In this document: piece by piece, positions 1 to 6,741 of the stretch
Position numbering within the stretch: the stretch's first letter is position 1
Layout of the letters: every line of letters starts with the position of its first letter
Source of the DNA: CAYXWH01 sp964468755
GTDB lineage: Bacteria > Chloroflexota > Dehalococcoidia > Dehalococcoidales > RBG-16-60-22
Reading direction: 5' to 3'
Length of the DNA stretch: 22,407 nt
Assembly (NCBI GenBank): GCA_964468755.1
Contig: CAYXWH010000028.1
Span: forward strand, 1 to 22,407
Notes under the pieces: generated by a model
What the model saw: only the letters and a program-made list of their open reading frames with translations
Database searches by the model: none
Told to the model about the DNA's origin: nothing
Program-made: the position numbers and the translations under genes

Positions 1-94
1 AAGCCATCTCATTATAACAGCCCGGCACACATTTTTTAGTAACGGGATAGCAATAATTGTAAGGTTACCAACGTACCGGGTGCGGGTACATGTA

Positions 95-122
95 TTGACA
101 ACATGATGCCATCGATTATACC
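95..122 (+). promoter_or_regulatory. Putative sigma70-type promoter for the zinc-ribbon/OB-fold gene
   Basis: A perfect TTGACA (95-100) is followed after 16 bp by TATACC (117-122). Transcription would start near 130, almost at the GGAGG Shine-Dalgarno (130-134) that precedes the ATG at 141. The -35 is consensus and the -10 is imperfect, so the exact start is uncertain. Confidence 0.45.
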
Positions 123-140
123 CTATGGTGGAGGTGTTTC

Positions 141-1274
141 ATGCAGAAGTGCCCGAATTGCGGACGACCGACGGCAAGGACTGAGGATTGGGCGTGTCAG
201 TGGTGCGGCTATCCTTTGCTGTCCAGGTCCTATAAAAAGATACCCAAGACATTCCGGGAACTGAGGGAGGAACGGCAGGCACGGTATGTGCCGCCGGTAA
301 CGGAAGAGGAGCGTGCACCTGAGCGAGAGGTAGTGCCGCCGCCACCGCCGGAACCCCGCCCCGAACCGAAAGCAGTTGAGGAAGCAGAGCCGCCGCCGAC
401 CGAGGAGGTTAAGCGTGAACCGGTTGCGGAAGTCAGGGCTGAGCCGGTTAAGAAGGTTAAGAGAAAACCGGTTGCGGAAACCAAGCCAGAGGTAGAAATA
501 AAGGCTGGGGTAGAACCCGGAGCTCCCGCCGAAGTTGCCATCAGTGAAGAACACTTGGCTACGGAAGCGCCTGAACTGGAAGTGAAGTCGGTGCAGGCAG
601 CGGAAGACGAAGCCGGGGAGGTCGCTGAACCTGAAGCCAGGCTGACTGAAGAAAGCACTCCTCAAGCGGAGGTTAAAGACGAGGCTGAACCCGTGACCGT
701 ACCGGTGGCTGAGGTTGAGCCGGAAACGAAAGAGGTACCTGAGGTTGAGCCGGAGGCCGAGAAAGCATCTGAGGATGAGCTGGAAGCCGAGGCAGCACCT
801 GATGTTGAGACGGCAGCTAGAGAGGAAGGCGATGTAGCGACTGAACCCATGCAGGAGGCGGGGGAGGAAATAGAAAATGAGCCGGCAACGGAAAAGGGTC
901 CGGTAGAACAAGCCAACCAGGAGCCGGAGCCGGAATACGGGACGGTGATGGAATCGGGCGCCATCAAAATAAGCGTGGCTGGAGTGGTTTCCGCGTTTCA
1001 GGCGAACCGGGCGGAAGCCCACCAGAGATTTGACGACAAGGTGCTCCATGTGACCGGGGTGGTGGAGAAGGTAATGGTAAGGGATGCACTCGATATTTTC
1101 TACATTCTTCTCAGCGGAAACGGCAGTAATCTATGGCATATCCGGTGTATCTTTGACCGGGAATCCGGCTCCAGACTGCAGCGGTTGGGGAGCGGACAGA
1201 CGGTTACTGTCCAGGGGAATTATGCCGGTTACGAGAGAAATATTCTCCTGAAAGATTGTGCTCTCGTTGGTTGA
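141..1274 (+). CDS. Zinc-ribbon protein with long acidic Pro/Glu linker and C-terminal OB-fold (tRNA_anti-like) domain
   Basis: The 377-residue protein has three parts. Residues 1-25 form a small zinc ribbon with four cysteines (C4, C7, C19, C22) in a CPNCG...CxWCG pattern. Residues about 50-270 are low complexity and rich in Glu, Pro, Ala and Val with irregular EVEPE-type repeats, probably disordered. Residues about 275-377 look like a small OB fold of the tRNA_anti-like type: a segment ending in HVTGVVEKV, then strands with WHIRCIF and a late TVQGNYAGY. Such OB domains bind nucleic acid or proteins, but the family has no fixed function. No signal peptide or membrane segment is seen, so it is likely cytoplasmic. 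The start is supported by GGAGG 6 nt upstream. The last 71 bp overlap the convergent Nudix gene. The exact role is unknown. Confidence 0.85.
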   Translation: MQKCPNCGRPTARTEDWACQWCGYPLLSRSYKKIPKTFRELREERQARYVPPVTEEERAPEREVVPPPPPEPRPEPKAVEEAEPPPTEEVKREPVAEVRAEPVKKVKRKPVAETKPEVEIKAGVEPGAPAEVAISEEHLATEAPELEVKSVQAAEDEAGEVAEPEARLTEESTPQAEVKDEAEPVTVPVAEVEPETKEVPEVEPEAEKASEDELEAEAAPDVETAAREEGDVATEPMQEAGEEIENEPATEKGPVEQANQEPEPEYGTVMESGAIKISVAGVVSAFQANRAEAHQRFDDKVLHVTGVVEKVMVRDALDIFYILLSGNGSNLWHIRCIFDRESGSRLQRLGSGQTVTVQGNYAGYERNILLKDCALVG

Positions 1275-1884
1275 GATTATTGTCCGGGCCAGAGGTGTTC
1301 TCTGTATCTTTATTCTCAATAGCCATCGCCCTGGTAAAGACAGTAACGAATCTATGTAATATTCGTGCCGTAGCCCCCCAGATTACCCGGTCCTGATAAC
1401 GGTATATATAGGTAATGGCGGACTTGCCATGTGCCGACATTGTCGTTGACAGGGAGAAACCGCTTTCAATGAATTGTGAGACCGGAATTTCAATAATCTC
1501 ATCAATCTCGTGCCGGTTAATCCGGAAATGATATGGAAAGGGAATGTGGGCGACGAAGGGCGAAATAAGGTAGCTTGTGGTCACGGTTGGTTCACTATCC
1601 AGGGCGCCCAGTACCTCGATATCCTCGCTAATCAGTCCTATTTCCTCCTGGCACTCACGTAGTGCCGTGTTCAGCAGTGTGCCGTCGTCTTCTTCGTAGA
1701 CACCGCCGGGAAAGGATATCTGGCCTTTGTGCACTCGTACCGTCTCGGTCCTTTTGGTGAAAAGAAGGTGGTATTGTCCCTGCTTATAGTAGAGGGGTAA
1801 CAAGACGGCAGACGGTATCAAATCAGCTGAAGCCTGCTGTCGTTTATGGTCCTGGGCAAGTATTTGTTTCATTCTTGTTATCAT
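1204..1884 (-). CDS. CoA-type Nudix hydrolase
   Basis: This is a 226-residue Nudix pyrophosphohydrolase, probably acting on CoA or a related nucleotide. The segment from LLFTKRT to FPGG matches, slightly degenerately, the NuCoA signature that precedes the Nudix box in NUDT7/8- and YeaB-like enzymes. The Nudix helix follows with its catalytic core RECQEEIGL, which should bind Mg2+. The C-terminal 25 or so residues are polar, look unconserved and overlap the end of the neighbouring gene on the other strand. There is no Shine-Dalgarno before the ATG at 1884; instead a -10-like box ends 6 nt upstream, consistent with a leaderless mRNA. An ATG at 1872 is an alternative start. It stands alone, divergent from the prenyltransferase gene. 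Confidence 0.9.
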   Translation of the reverse strand: MITRMKQILAQDHKRQQASADLIPSAVLLPLYYKQGQYHLLFTKRTETVRVHKGQISFPGGVYEEDDGTLLNTALRECQEEIGLISEDIEVLGALDSEPTVTTSYLISPFVAHIPFPYHFRINRHEIDEIIEIPVSQFIESGFSLSTTMSAHGKSAITYIYRYQDRVIWGATARILHRFVTVFTRAMAIENKDTENTSGPDNNLNQREHNLSGEYFSRNRHNSPGQ

Positions 1885-1890
1885 GATTAA

Positions 1891-1919
1891 TTAATACTAC
1901 GTTTTAGGTGATAAGGCAA
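1891..1919 (-). promoter_or_regulatory. Putative promoter for the Nudix gene, placed for a leaderless transcript
   Basis: On the minus strand TTGCCT (1919-1914), a 17-bp spacer and TATTAA (1896-1891) form a sigma70-like promoter. Only 6 nt separate the -10 from the ATG at 1884, so transcription would begin at or next to the start codon. This fits the missing Shine-Dalgarno. Confidence 0.45.
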
Positions 1920-1975
1920 GTCGCCAGGTTAACATAACTACAGCCTATTTTCTCGATAATCATAAATGTATTGTG

Positions 1976-1981
1976 TATAAT
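1976..1981 (+). promoter_or_regulatory. Putative -10 box for the prenyltransferase-tgt unit
   Basis: A consensus TATAAT lies about 50 bp upstream of the TTG start at 2029, in an AT-rich divergent intergenic region. No convincing -35 box is seen at the usual distance, so this rests on the -10 alone. Confidence 0.35.
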
Positions 1982-2028
1982 GGTGGTGTAGATACGGAAA
2001 TTGTTTTATCGAAAGGATATTCGCTTTT

Positions 2029-2898
2029 TTGGTTAGAAGTAGAACCGGGCCCGGCAGTGTGCCAAGCTATATCGAGGTGCTGAAACCACTGCCCAGTATC
2101 CTGCTGACCTTTATCGGGGTGGTGGCGGCAATTATCGCCGATGAGGGTCATCTGTCTCCATATCTGCTGCTGGTGGCACTCACAATATTACTGGCAGCGG
2201 CCGGAGCTAATGGCCTGACCAATTACCTCGACCGTGATATCGATGCCCGTATGGAACGCACCCGAAACCGGGCGCTGCCGGCAAAGCGTATCCATCCACC
2301 GCAGAGGGTTTTACCGTTACTGGCGGGATTGATTATCGCCGGCCTGGTACTGGCGTGGCAACTGCACCCCTATGCCTTTGTAGCTGACCTGGTGGGCACT
2401 CTGGTGGCAGCCACCTGGCGGAAGCGGATGACCTGCATTTACCCCCAGGGATTGATTGCCAGTTGTGCGCCGGTGCTGATGGGGTGGTTTGCTGTCAAGC
2501 CGGTTCTCAGCTGGGAGATAGGGCTTCTCTGTGTCCTGATAGCGGTGTGGTTGCCGCTGCACGTGTGGAGCGTGATTATATCACATCGCGAGGACTATCT
2601 CCGGGCAGGGCTGACTTACTTCCCGATAAATGTGGCGGTAAAGGATGCGGTCAAGGTACTGCTGCTGTTCTCGCTGGTGCTTTACGCAGCATCAATTGCG
2701 CTCTATTTCGTAGGCGGCTTTGCCTGGCTTTACCTGGTGCTAGCCAATCTACTGGGGATTATGATGGTCTACGGTAGTTATCGACTGGTCTCTTCTAATG
2801 CTGCCCGTGACTCGTGGCGATTGTACAAGCTGTCGTCGTTTCCCTATCTTGGTCTGATATTCCTGGTGATGTGGCTGGATATATTGATACTTGGCTAA
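2029..2898 (+). CDS. UbiA-family prenyltransferase, protoheme IX farnesyltransferase (heme O synthase)-like
   Basis: This 289-residue integral membrane protein has about eight or nine hydrophobic helices. The first Asp-rich motif, NYLDRDIDARMERTRNRAL (residues 65-83), closely resembles that of CtaB/CyoE, which add a farnesyl group to protoheme. The second region, around SHREDYLRAGLTYFP, also has the CtaB pattern rather than that of menaquinone or chlorophyll prenyltransferases. The loop after the fourth helix is less typical, so substrate assignment is moderate. The start is TTG with AAAGGA 11 nt upstream; no better start exists. The stop overlaps or closely abuts the start region of tgt, so the two are probably co-transcribed. 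No cytochrome oxidase genes lie nearby, so the user of heme O is not visible. Confidence 0.8.
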   Translation: MVRSRTGPGSVPSYIEVLKPLPSILLTFIGVVAAIIADEGHLSPYLLLVALTILLAAAGANGLTNYLDRDIDARMERTRNRALPAKRIHPPQRVLPLLAGLIIAGLVLAWQLHPYAFVADLVGTLVAATWRKRMTCIYPQGLIASCAPVLMGWFAVKPVLSWEIGLLCVLIAVWLPLHVWSVIISHREDYLRAGLTYFPINVAVKDAVKVLLLFSLVLYAASIALYFVGGFAWLYLVLANLLGIMMVYGSYRLVSSNAARDSWRLYKLSSFPYLGLIFLVMWLDILILG

Positions 2899-2914
2899 GC
2901 TTCGCGGAGGCAAG

Positions 2915-4090
2915 GTGACGGAAAATAATTTTCAAGTGGTGAAGACCTGTGACGATAGTAATGCGCGTGCCGGGGAACTGGTGACGGCGCATGGCCGGTT
3001 GCTGACGCCGGTATTCACGCCGGTGGGTAGCCAGGCAACCGTCAAAACACTCGTCCCCGGGGAAATTACCAGTCTGGGCTATACTATGGTGCTGGCGAAC
3101 ACCTATCACCTTTACCTGAGACCGGGTATCGATGTCATTGAGCGGATGGGTGGTCTGCACCGGTTCATGGCCTGGACGGGCGCCATACTTACCGATAGCG
3201 GGGGCTACCAGATCTTCAGCCTGTCGCCGCTGTGCCGGATTACCGATGAAGGGGTTACCTTCCGCTCCCATATCGACGGGAGCGAGCACTTCATGACTCC
3301 GGAACTGGCTATCCGGTACCAGGAGGCGATGGGTGGGGATATTATCATGGTACTCGATGAGTGCCCGGCCCATGACGAGAGCCTGGAAAAGGTAAAGCAG
3401 GCGGTGGACAGGACTAGCCGGTGGGCAGCGAGGTGCAAGCAGGCGCAGAAACGTGAAGACCAGATGTTATACGGTATCGTGCAGGGCGGTCTGTACCCTG
3501 AGCTCCGTCGCCGGTCTGCGGAGTATCTGAGCGAACTGGACTTTGCCGGCTATGCTATTGGCGGTTTGAGTATCGGCGAACCGAAAAAGGTAACCTTCGA
3601 ACTGGTGGAATATACCGTGCCTTTGCTACCCCGGCACAAGCCCCGGTATCTCATGGGGGTGGGATCACCGGAGGACATTGTTGAGGGCGTCGCCTGCGGC
3701 ATTGATATCTTTGACAGTGCCCTGCCCACCCGGGTTGCCCGTAACGGTGCCCTGTTTACACCCCGGGGACGGCGCAATATACGTAACGCCGTGTTCCGGA
3801 CGGTGGATGAGCCGCTGGTCCCCGGTTGCGATTGCTATACCTGCCGGAACTTTTCCGCAGCCTATCTGCACCACCTGTTCAAGTGCGAAGAGCTTCTCGC
3901 CTACCGGCTGGCGACCATTCATAACCTGAGCTTCATTAATACTCTGATGAGGGACTTGCGGCGAGCCATTCTGGATGGCACCTTTCATAGTTTTCGCGAT
4001 GAATTTTTACGGCAGTATCAGCCGACCGATGAGCTGAACCGGGTAAATCAGAAGCAGAAATGGCTGAACTCAAGGAAACCGGGTGGATAG
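2915..4090 (+). CDS. tgt: tRNA-guanine(34) transglycosylase
   Basis: The enzyme exchanges G34 of GUN-anticodon tRNAs for the queuosine precursor preQ1 (or queuine). The 391-residue product is of normal length. Landmarks are TDSGGYQIFSL with the proton-transferring Asp, LDEC, YGIVQGG, GGLSIGEPK in the substrate pocket, FDSALPTRVARNG with the nucleophilic Asp, and the zinc site CDCYTC followed by a downstream His. An upstream TTG at 2891 is in frame, but GTG at 2915 has GGAGG 4 nt before it and gives the usual N-terminus, so GTG was chosen. It follows the prenyltransferase by 16 bp. The gene ends 10 bp from the convergent nadA stop. No preQ1 synthesis genes are in the window. Confidence 0.95.
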   Translation: MTENNFQVVKTCDDSNARAGELVTAHGRLLTPVFTPVGSQATVKTLVPGEITSLGYTMVLANTYHLYLRPGIDVIERMGGLHRFMAWTGAILTDSGGYQIFSLSPLCRITDEGVTFRSHIDGSEHFMTPELAIRYQEAMGGDIIMVLDECPAHDESLEKVKQAVDRTSRWAARCKQAQKREDQMLYGIVQGGLYPELRRRSAEYLSELDFAGYAIGGLSIGEPKKVTFELVEYTVPLLPRHKPRYLMGVGSPEDIVEGVACGIDIFDSALPTRVARNGALFTPRGRRNIRNAVFRTVDEPLVPGCDCYTCRNFSAAYLHHLFKCEELLAYRLATIHNLSFINTLMRDLRRAILDGTFHSFRDEFLRQYQPTDELNRVNQKQKWLNSRKPGG

Positions 4091-4100
4091 GCGCGTCTGA

Positions 4101-5021
4101 TTATACAATTTCCAGCATCCGGTCTACAGCGGCTTTTGCCTGGCGGCGGACCGTTTCCGGGATGGACACCCGGGGTGACATCGCTTCCAGTGACCGAAGG
4201 ATTTTCTCCAGTGTTATCAATTTCATGGTAGGGCATATGGCATGCTCCGAGACTGAAATAAATTGCTTGCCGGGGTTTTCCTTGTTAAGCCGGTGGATGA
4301 GGCCAATCTCGGTGCCGACAATCAGCTGGCTCACGTCTTCTCTGCGGGCAAAGCGGCACATACCACCGGAACTAAGCGCATGGTCAGCCAGGGCAATAAC
4401 CTCGGGTGTACACTCCGGGTGGACAACCACATTTGCCTCGGGATACTGCTGGCGCAATCGGGAAATATCCTCGGGCTTTATGTTCACGTGTGTCGGGCAG
4501 TAGCCGGGCCAGAGGACCATCTGGTTACCGGTCTGGCTGATAACATACTGTCCCAGGTATGTATCGGGGATAAAGAGTATTTCCCGGTCGCCCAGGCTCT
4601 GCACCACTTTAACCGCATTGGCTGAGGTGCAGCACACATCTGATTCCGCCTTCACCGCCGCAGTGGTATTTACATAACATACGACCGTGGCTTGAGGGAA
4701 TTCCCGCTTCTTCTGTATCAGCTGTTCCGCGGTAATCATATCAGCCATGGGACAGCCCGCCTGTTCATCGGGAAGCAGAACGGTCTTATCCGGGCAGAGG
4801 ATGGCGGCTGTCTCCGCCATGAAGTGGACACCGCAGAAGACAACTACATCCGCCGTAGTCCGGGCTGCCTGCTGGCTCAGTTCCAGCGAGTCGCCGACAA
4901 AGTCGGCAATGTCCTGCACTTCACCCCACTGGTAGTTGTGGGCGAGGATAACGGCATTTCGCTTCTTCTTCAAGCGTACTATTGCTTGTACTACGGATGC
5001 CTGTTCATTACTGGTAGTCAT
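4101..5021 (-). CDS. nadA: Quinolinate synthase A
   Basis: NadA condenses iminoaspartate with dihydroxyacetone phosphate to quinolinate in de novo NAD synthesis, using an oxygen-sensitive [4Fe-4S] cluster. The 306-residue protein carries ILAHNYQ near the N-terminus, GDSLELS, YVNTTAAVKA, HPEC and VGTEIGL. The three likely cluster ligands are Cys63 (FCGVHFMAE), Cys175 (GYCPTH) and Cys263 (AICPTMK). A longer frame opens at 5105, but the ATG at 5021 has a strong AAGGAAGG just upstream and begins at the normal position. It is the last gene of the minus-strand unit beginning at the TPP riboswitch, 49 bp after mnmA. nadB and nadC are not nearby. Confidence 0.95.
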   Translation of the reverse strand: MTTSNEQASVVQAIVRLKKKRNAVILAHNYQWGEVQDIADFVGDSLELSQQAARTTADVVVFCGVHFMAETAAILCPDKTVLLPDEQAGCPMADMITAEQLIQKKREFPQATVVCYVNTTAAVKAESDVCCTSANAVKVVQSLGDREILFIPDTYLGQYVISQTGNQMVLWPGYCPTHVNIKPEDISRLRQQYPEANVVVHPECTPEVIALADHALSSGGMCRFARREDVSQLIVGTEIGLIHRLNKENPGKQFISVSEHAICPTMKLITLEKILRSLEAMSPRVSIPETVRRQAKAAVDRMLEIV

Positions 5022-5070
5022 GGTTCCTTCCTTATTCCCGTGCCATCCTTGTTCCGGGGGGTTCCTGTCA

Positions 5071-6126
5071 TCACTCTTTTGTTTTCTCTCCGTAGCCTTT
5101 GACACTATCTATAGTACCGCCACCGATAACGGTATCTTCCCGGTAGAAGACCACCGCCTGTCCCGGGGTAATTGCCCACTGTGGCTCGGAGAAATTTACA
5201 TAACAACTATCCTCGTTGAGAGGAGTAATAATGGCATCAGCCTCCCGGTGGCGATATCGTATCTTTGCCCTGGCGGCAATCGGCTCGTTCAGGCGGTCGA
5301 TACTTATCCAGTTAAGCCCGGAAGCGATAAGTTCGGTGGCATAGGCTTCTTCTTTGCTGCCGACGATAACCGCATTTTGTTCGGGGTCGATACGAATAAC
5401 GTAAAGCGGTTCCGGGGCAGTGATGCCCAGACCTTTACGCTGTCCGACGGTATAGTAGGGAATGCCCTGGTGGGTACCCAGAATATTCCCCTTACTATCG
5501 AGTATCGGGCCGGGTCTGGCGGCTTCGGCAAGAGCGCTTTTCAGGAAAGTGACATGGTCATCATCGGGAATAAAGCAAATTTCCTGACTTTCTGCCCTGG
5601 CTCCCAGCGGTGGCCACAGGGCTCCGGCTATTTGCCGTGTCCTTTCCTTGGTAATATTGCCTACGGGAAACAGCGCATGGCTGAGCTGCTGCTGGGTCAA
5701 CAAATAAAGAAAGTAAGACTGGTCTTTCCGCCGGTCAATGCCTTTTTTCAGAAGGAATCGATCGCTGGAGGCCTTGCTTCTTATTCGGGCATGGTGTCCG
5801 GTCGCCACCAGGTCAGCGCCCATTTGCCTGGCGTTTTCCAGGAGTGCGCCGAACTTGATATGCCGGTTGCAGCGGATACAGGGGTTTGGCGTTCTGCCCG
5901 ACTGGTATTCTCGGCAGAAATAGTCGATAACCTTTTCGGCAAAGATATCCGTTACATCGAGTGTATAGTGAGGTATGTCCAGTTTATCGGCAACCGTTCT
6001 GGCATTGGTGGCATCGTCATTACCGAGTTGCATGGTCATGCCGATTATCTCGTGACCGGCTACCTTGAGTAGAATAGCCGCCGCCGATGAATCAATACCG
6101 CCGCTCATGGCAACTACTACTTTCAT
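5071..6126 (-). CDS. mnmA: tRNA-specific 2-thiouridylase
   Basis: MnmA activates U34 of tRNA-Lys, Glu and Gln with ATP and transfers sulfur to make 2-thiouridine. The 351-residue protein begins with the PP-loop SGGIDSS (residues 8-14). The first catalytic cysteine sits in RCNRHIKF (Cys86) and the persulfide-carrying one in QEICFIPD (Cys184). The C-terminal beta-barrel ends with PGQAVVFY. The frame extends upstream to 6180, but the ATG at 6126 places the PP-loop where the family has it; its Shine-Dalgarno is weak. It lies 25 bp after thiN and 49 bp before nadA, inside the putative TPP-controlled operon. The cysteine desulfurase that supplies sulfur is not in the window. Confidence 0.95.
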   Translation of the reverse strand: MKVVVAMSGGIDSSAAAILLKVAGHEIIGMTMQLGNDDATNARTVADKLDIPHYTLDVTDIFAEKVIDYFCREYQSGRTPNPCIRCNRHIKFGALLENARQMGADLVATGHHARIRSKASSDRFLLKKGIDRRKDQSYFLYLLTQQQLSHALFPVGNITKERTRQIAGALWPPLGARAESQEICFIPDDDHVTFLKSALAEAARPGPILDSKGNILGTHQGIPYYTVGQRKGLGITAPEPLYVIRIDPEQNAVIVGSKEEAYATELIASGLNWISIDRLNEPIAARAKIRYRHREADAIITPLNEDSCYVNFSEPQWAITPGQAVVFYREDTVIGGGTIDSVKGYGEKTKE

Positions 6127-6151
6127 GTGTATGCCTATATTACCAGATGTA

Positions 6152-6739
6152 TTATTGTTTATGGTAGTAACGCCGGGCAATCTCTATAGCGATTTCAGTG
6201 ACTTCGGTGGCAGAGGCGCCCAGTACCACGGAAAGGGGTTCCTTGCCCCAGCCTTCTCCCTCAAAAAACAAGCAGGGCACACCCCCGGAGCTGCTGACCA
6301 GTTGCTTTATCTTCCACGGCATGGAGCTACCGTCTCGTTCCGCCACCTCCGGCGGTTCATGGGTGCGGTCAATCCAGCCAAAGCGCAGTCCTTTCTCCCG
6401 GCAGTATTCCTGCATTATATCGTGTACTGCCGTATCATACCGGAAGTTGATACCGGCGTTGATTTCCGGGTTGTATTTTCGTATCTCGATTATCAGTCGC
6501 GCCATATGGTCGGAGGCCCCCCATTTTGGCGAACCCGAAGCATGAGGCAGACCGTTGACCACGGTTATCCGGCCATCAATGGCGGCGACTTCTTCGGGTG
6601 TCCCGGCTCCCGGCGGGGCGTATACCAGATTAACCCTTACCTCGGGCATGAGATTGGCGAACTCACGGCAGCGCTCCAGCATGGCCACTGCCGATGCCAT
6701 GTCGGTGATTATCATTTCTCCCTGCTTTTTGCTTTCCAA
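6152..6739 (-). CDS. thiN: ThiN-type thiamine-phosphate synthase, stand-alone
   Basis: The 195-residue protein resembles the ThiN domain otherwise seen mainly as the C-terminal half of archaeal ThiD-ThiN or attached to an HTH in ThiR regulators. ThiN joins HMP pyrophosphate and thiazole phosphate to thiamine phosphate, replacing ThiE. Typical segments are MPEVRVNLVYAPPGA (31-45), GRITVVNG (56-63), WGASDHMAR (73-81), INFRYD and WGKEP. Arg57 and His78 are 21 residues apart, the spacing I recall for the catalytic Arg/His pair of Pyrobaculum ThiN. No HTH or ThiD part is present, favouring an enzyme. The TTG start has GGAGG 7 nt upstream and lies 2 bp after the previous stop, so translation is probably coupled. 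The name thiN is also used for an unrelated Bacillus thiamine pyrophosphokinase. Confidence 0.8.
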   Translation of the reverse strand: MESKKQGEMIITDMASAVAMLERCREFANLMPEVRVNLVYAPPGAGTPEEVAAIDGRITVVNGLPHASGSPKWGASDHMARLIIEIRKYNPEINAGINFRYDTAVHDIMQEYCREKGLRFGWIDRTHEPPEVAERDGSSMPWKIKQLVSSSGGVPCLFFEGEGWGKEPLSVVLGASATEVTEIAIEIARRYYHKQ

Positions 6740-6741
6740 TG

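Noticed and set aside
123..1049. 308-codon minus-strand frame opposite the zinc-ribbon gene
   Set aside because: Its Arg/Phe/Leu-rich translation is the mirror of the Glu/Pro-rich linker codons on the real strand.
4936..6072. 378-codon plus-strand open frame opposite mnmA and nadA
   Set aside because: It is antisense to two clearly conserved genes and its translation has no recognisable pattern; it is a long shadow frame.
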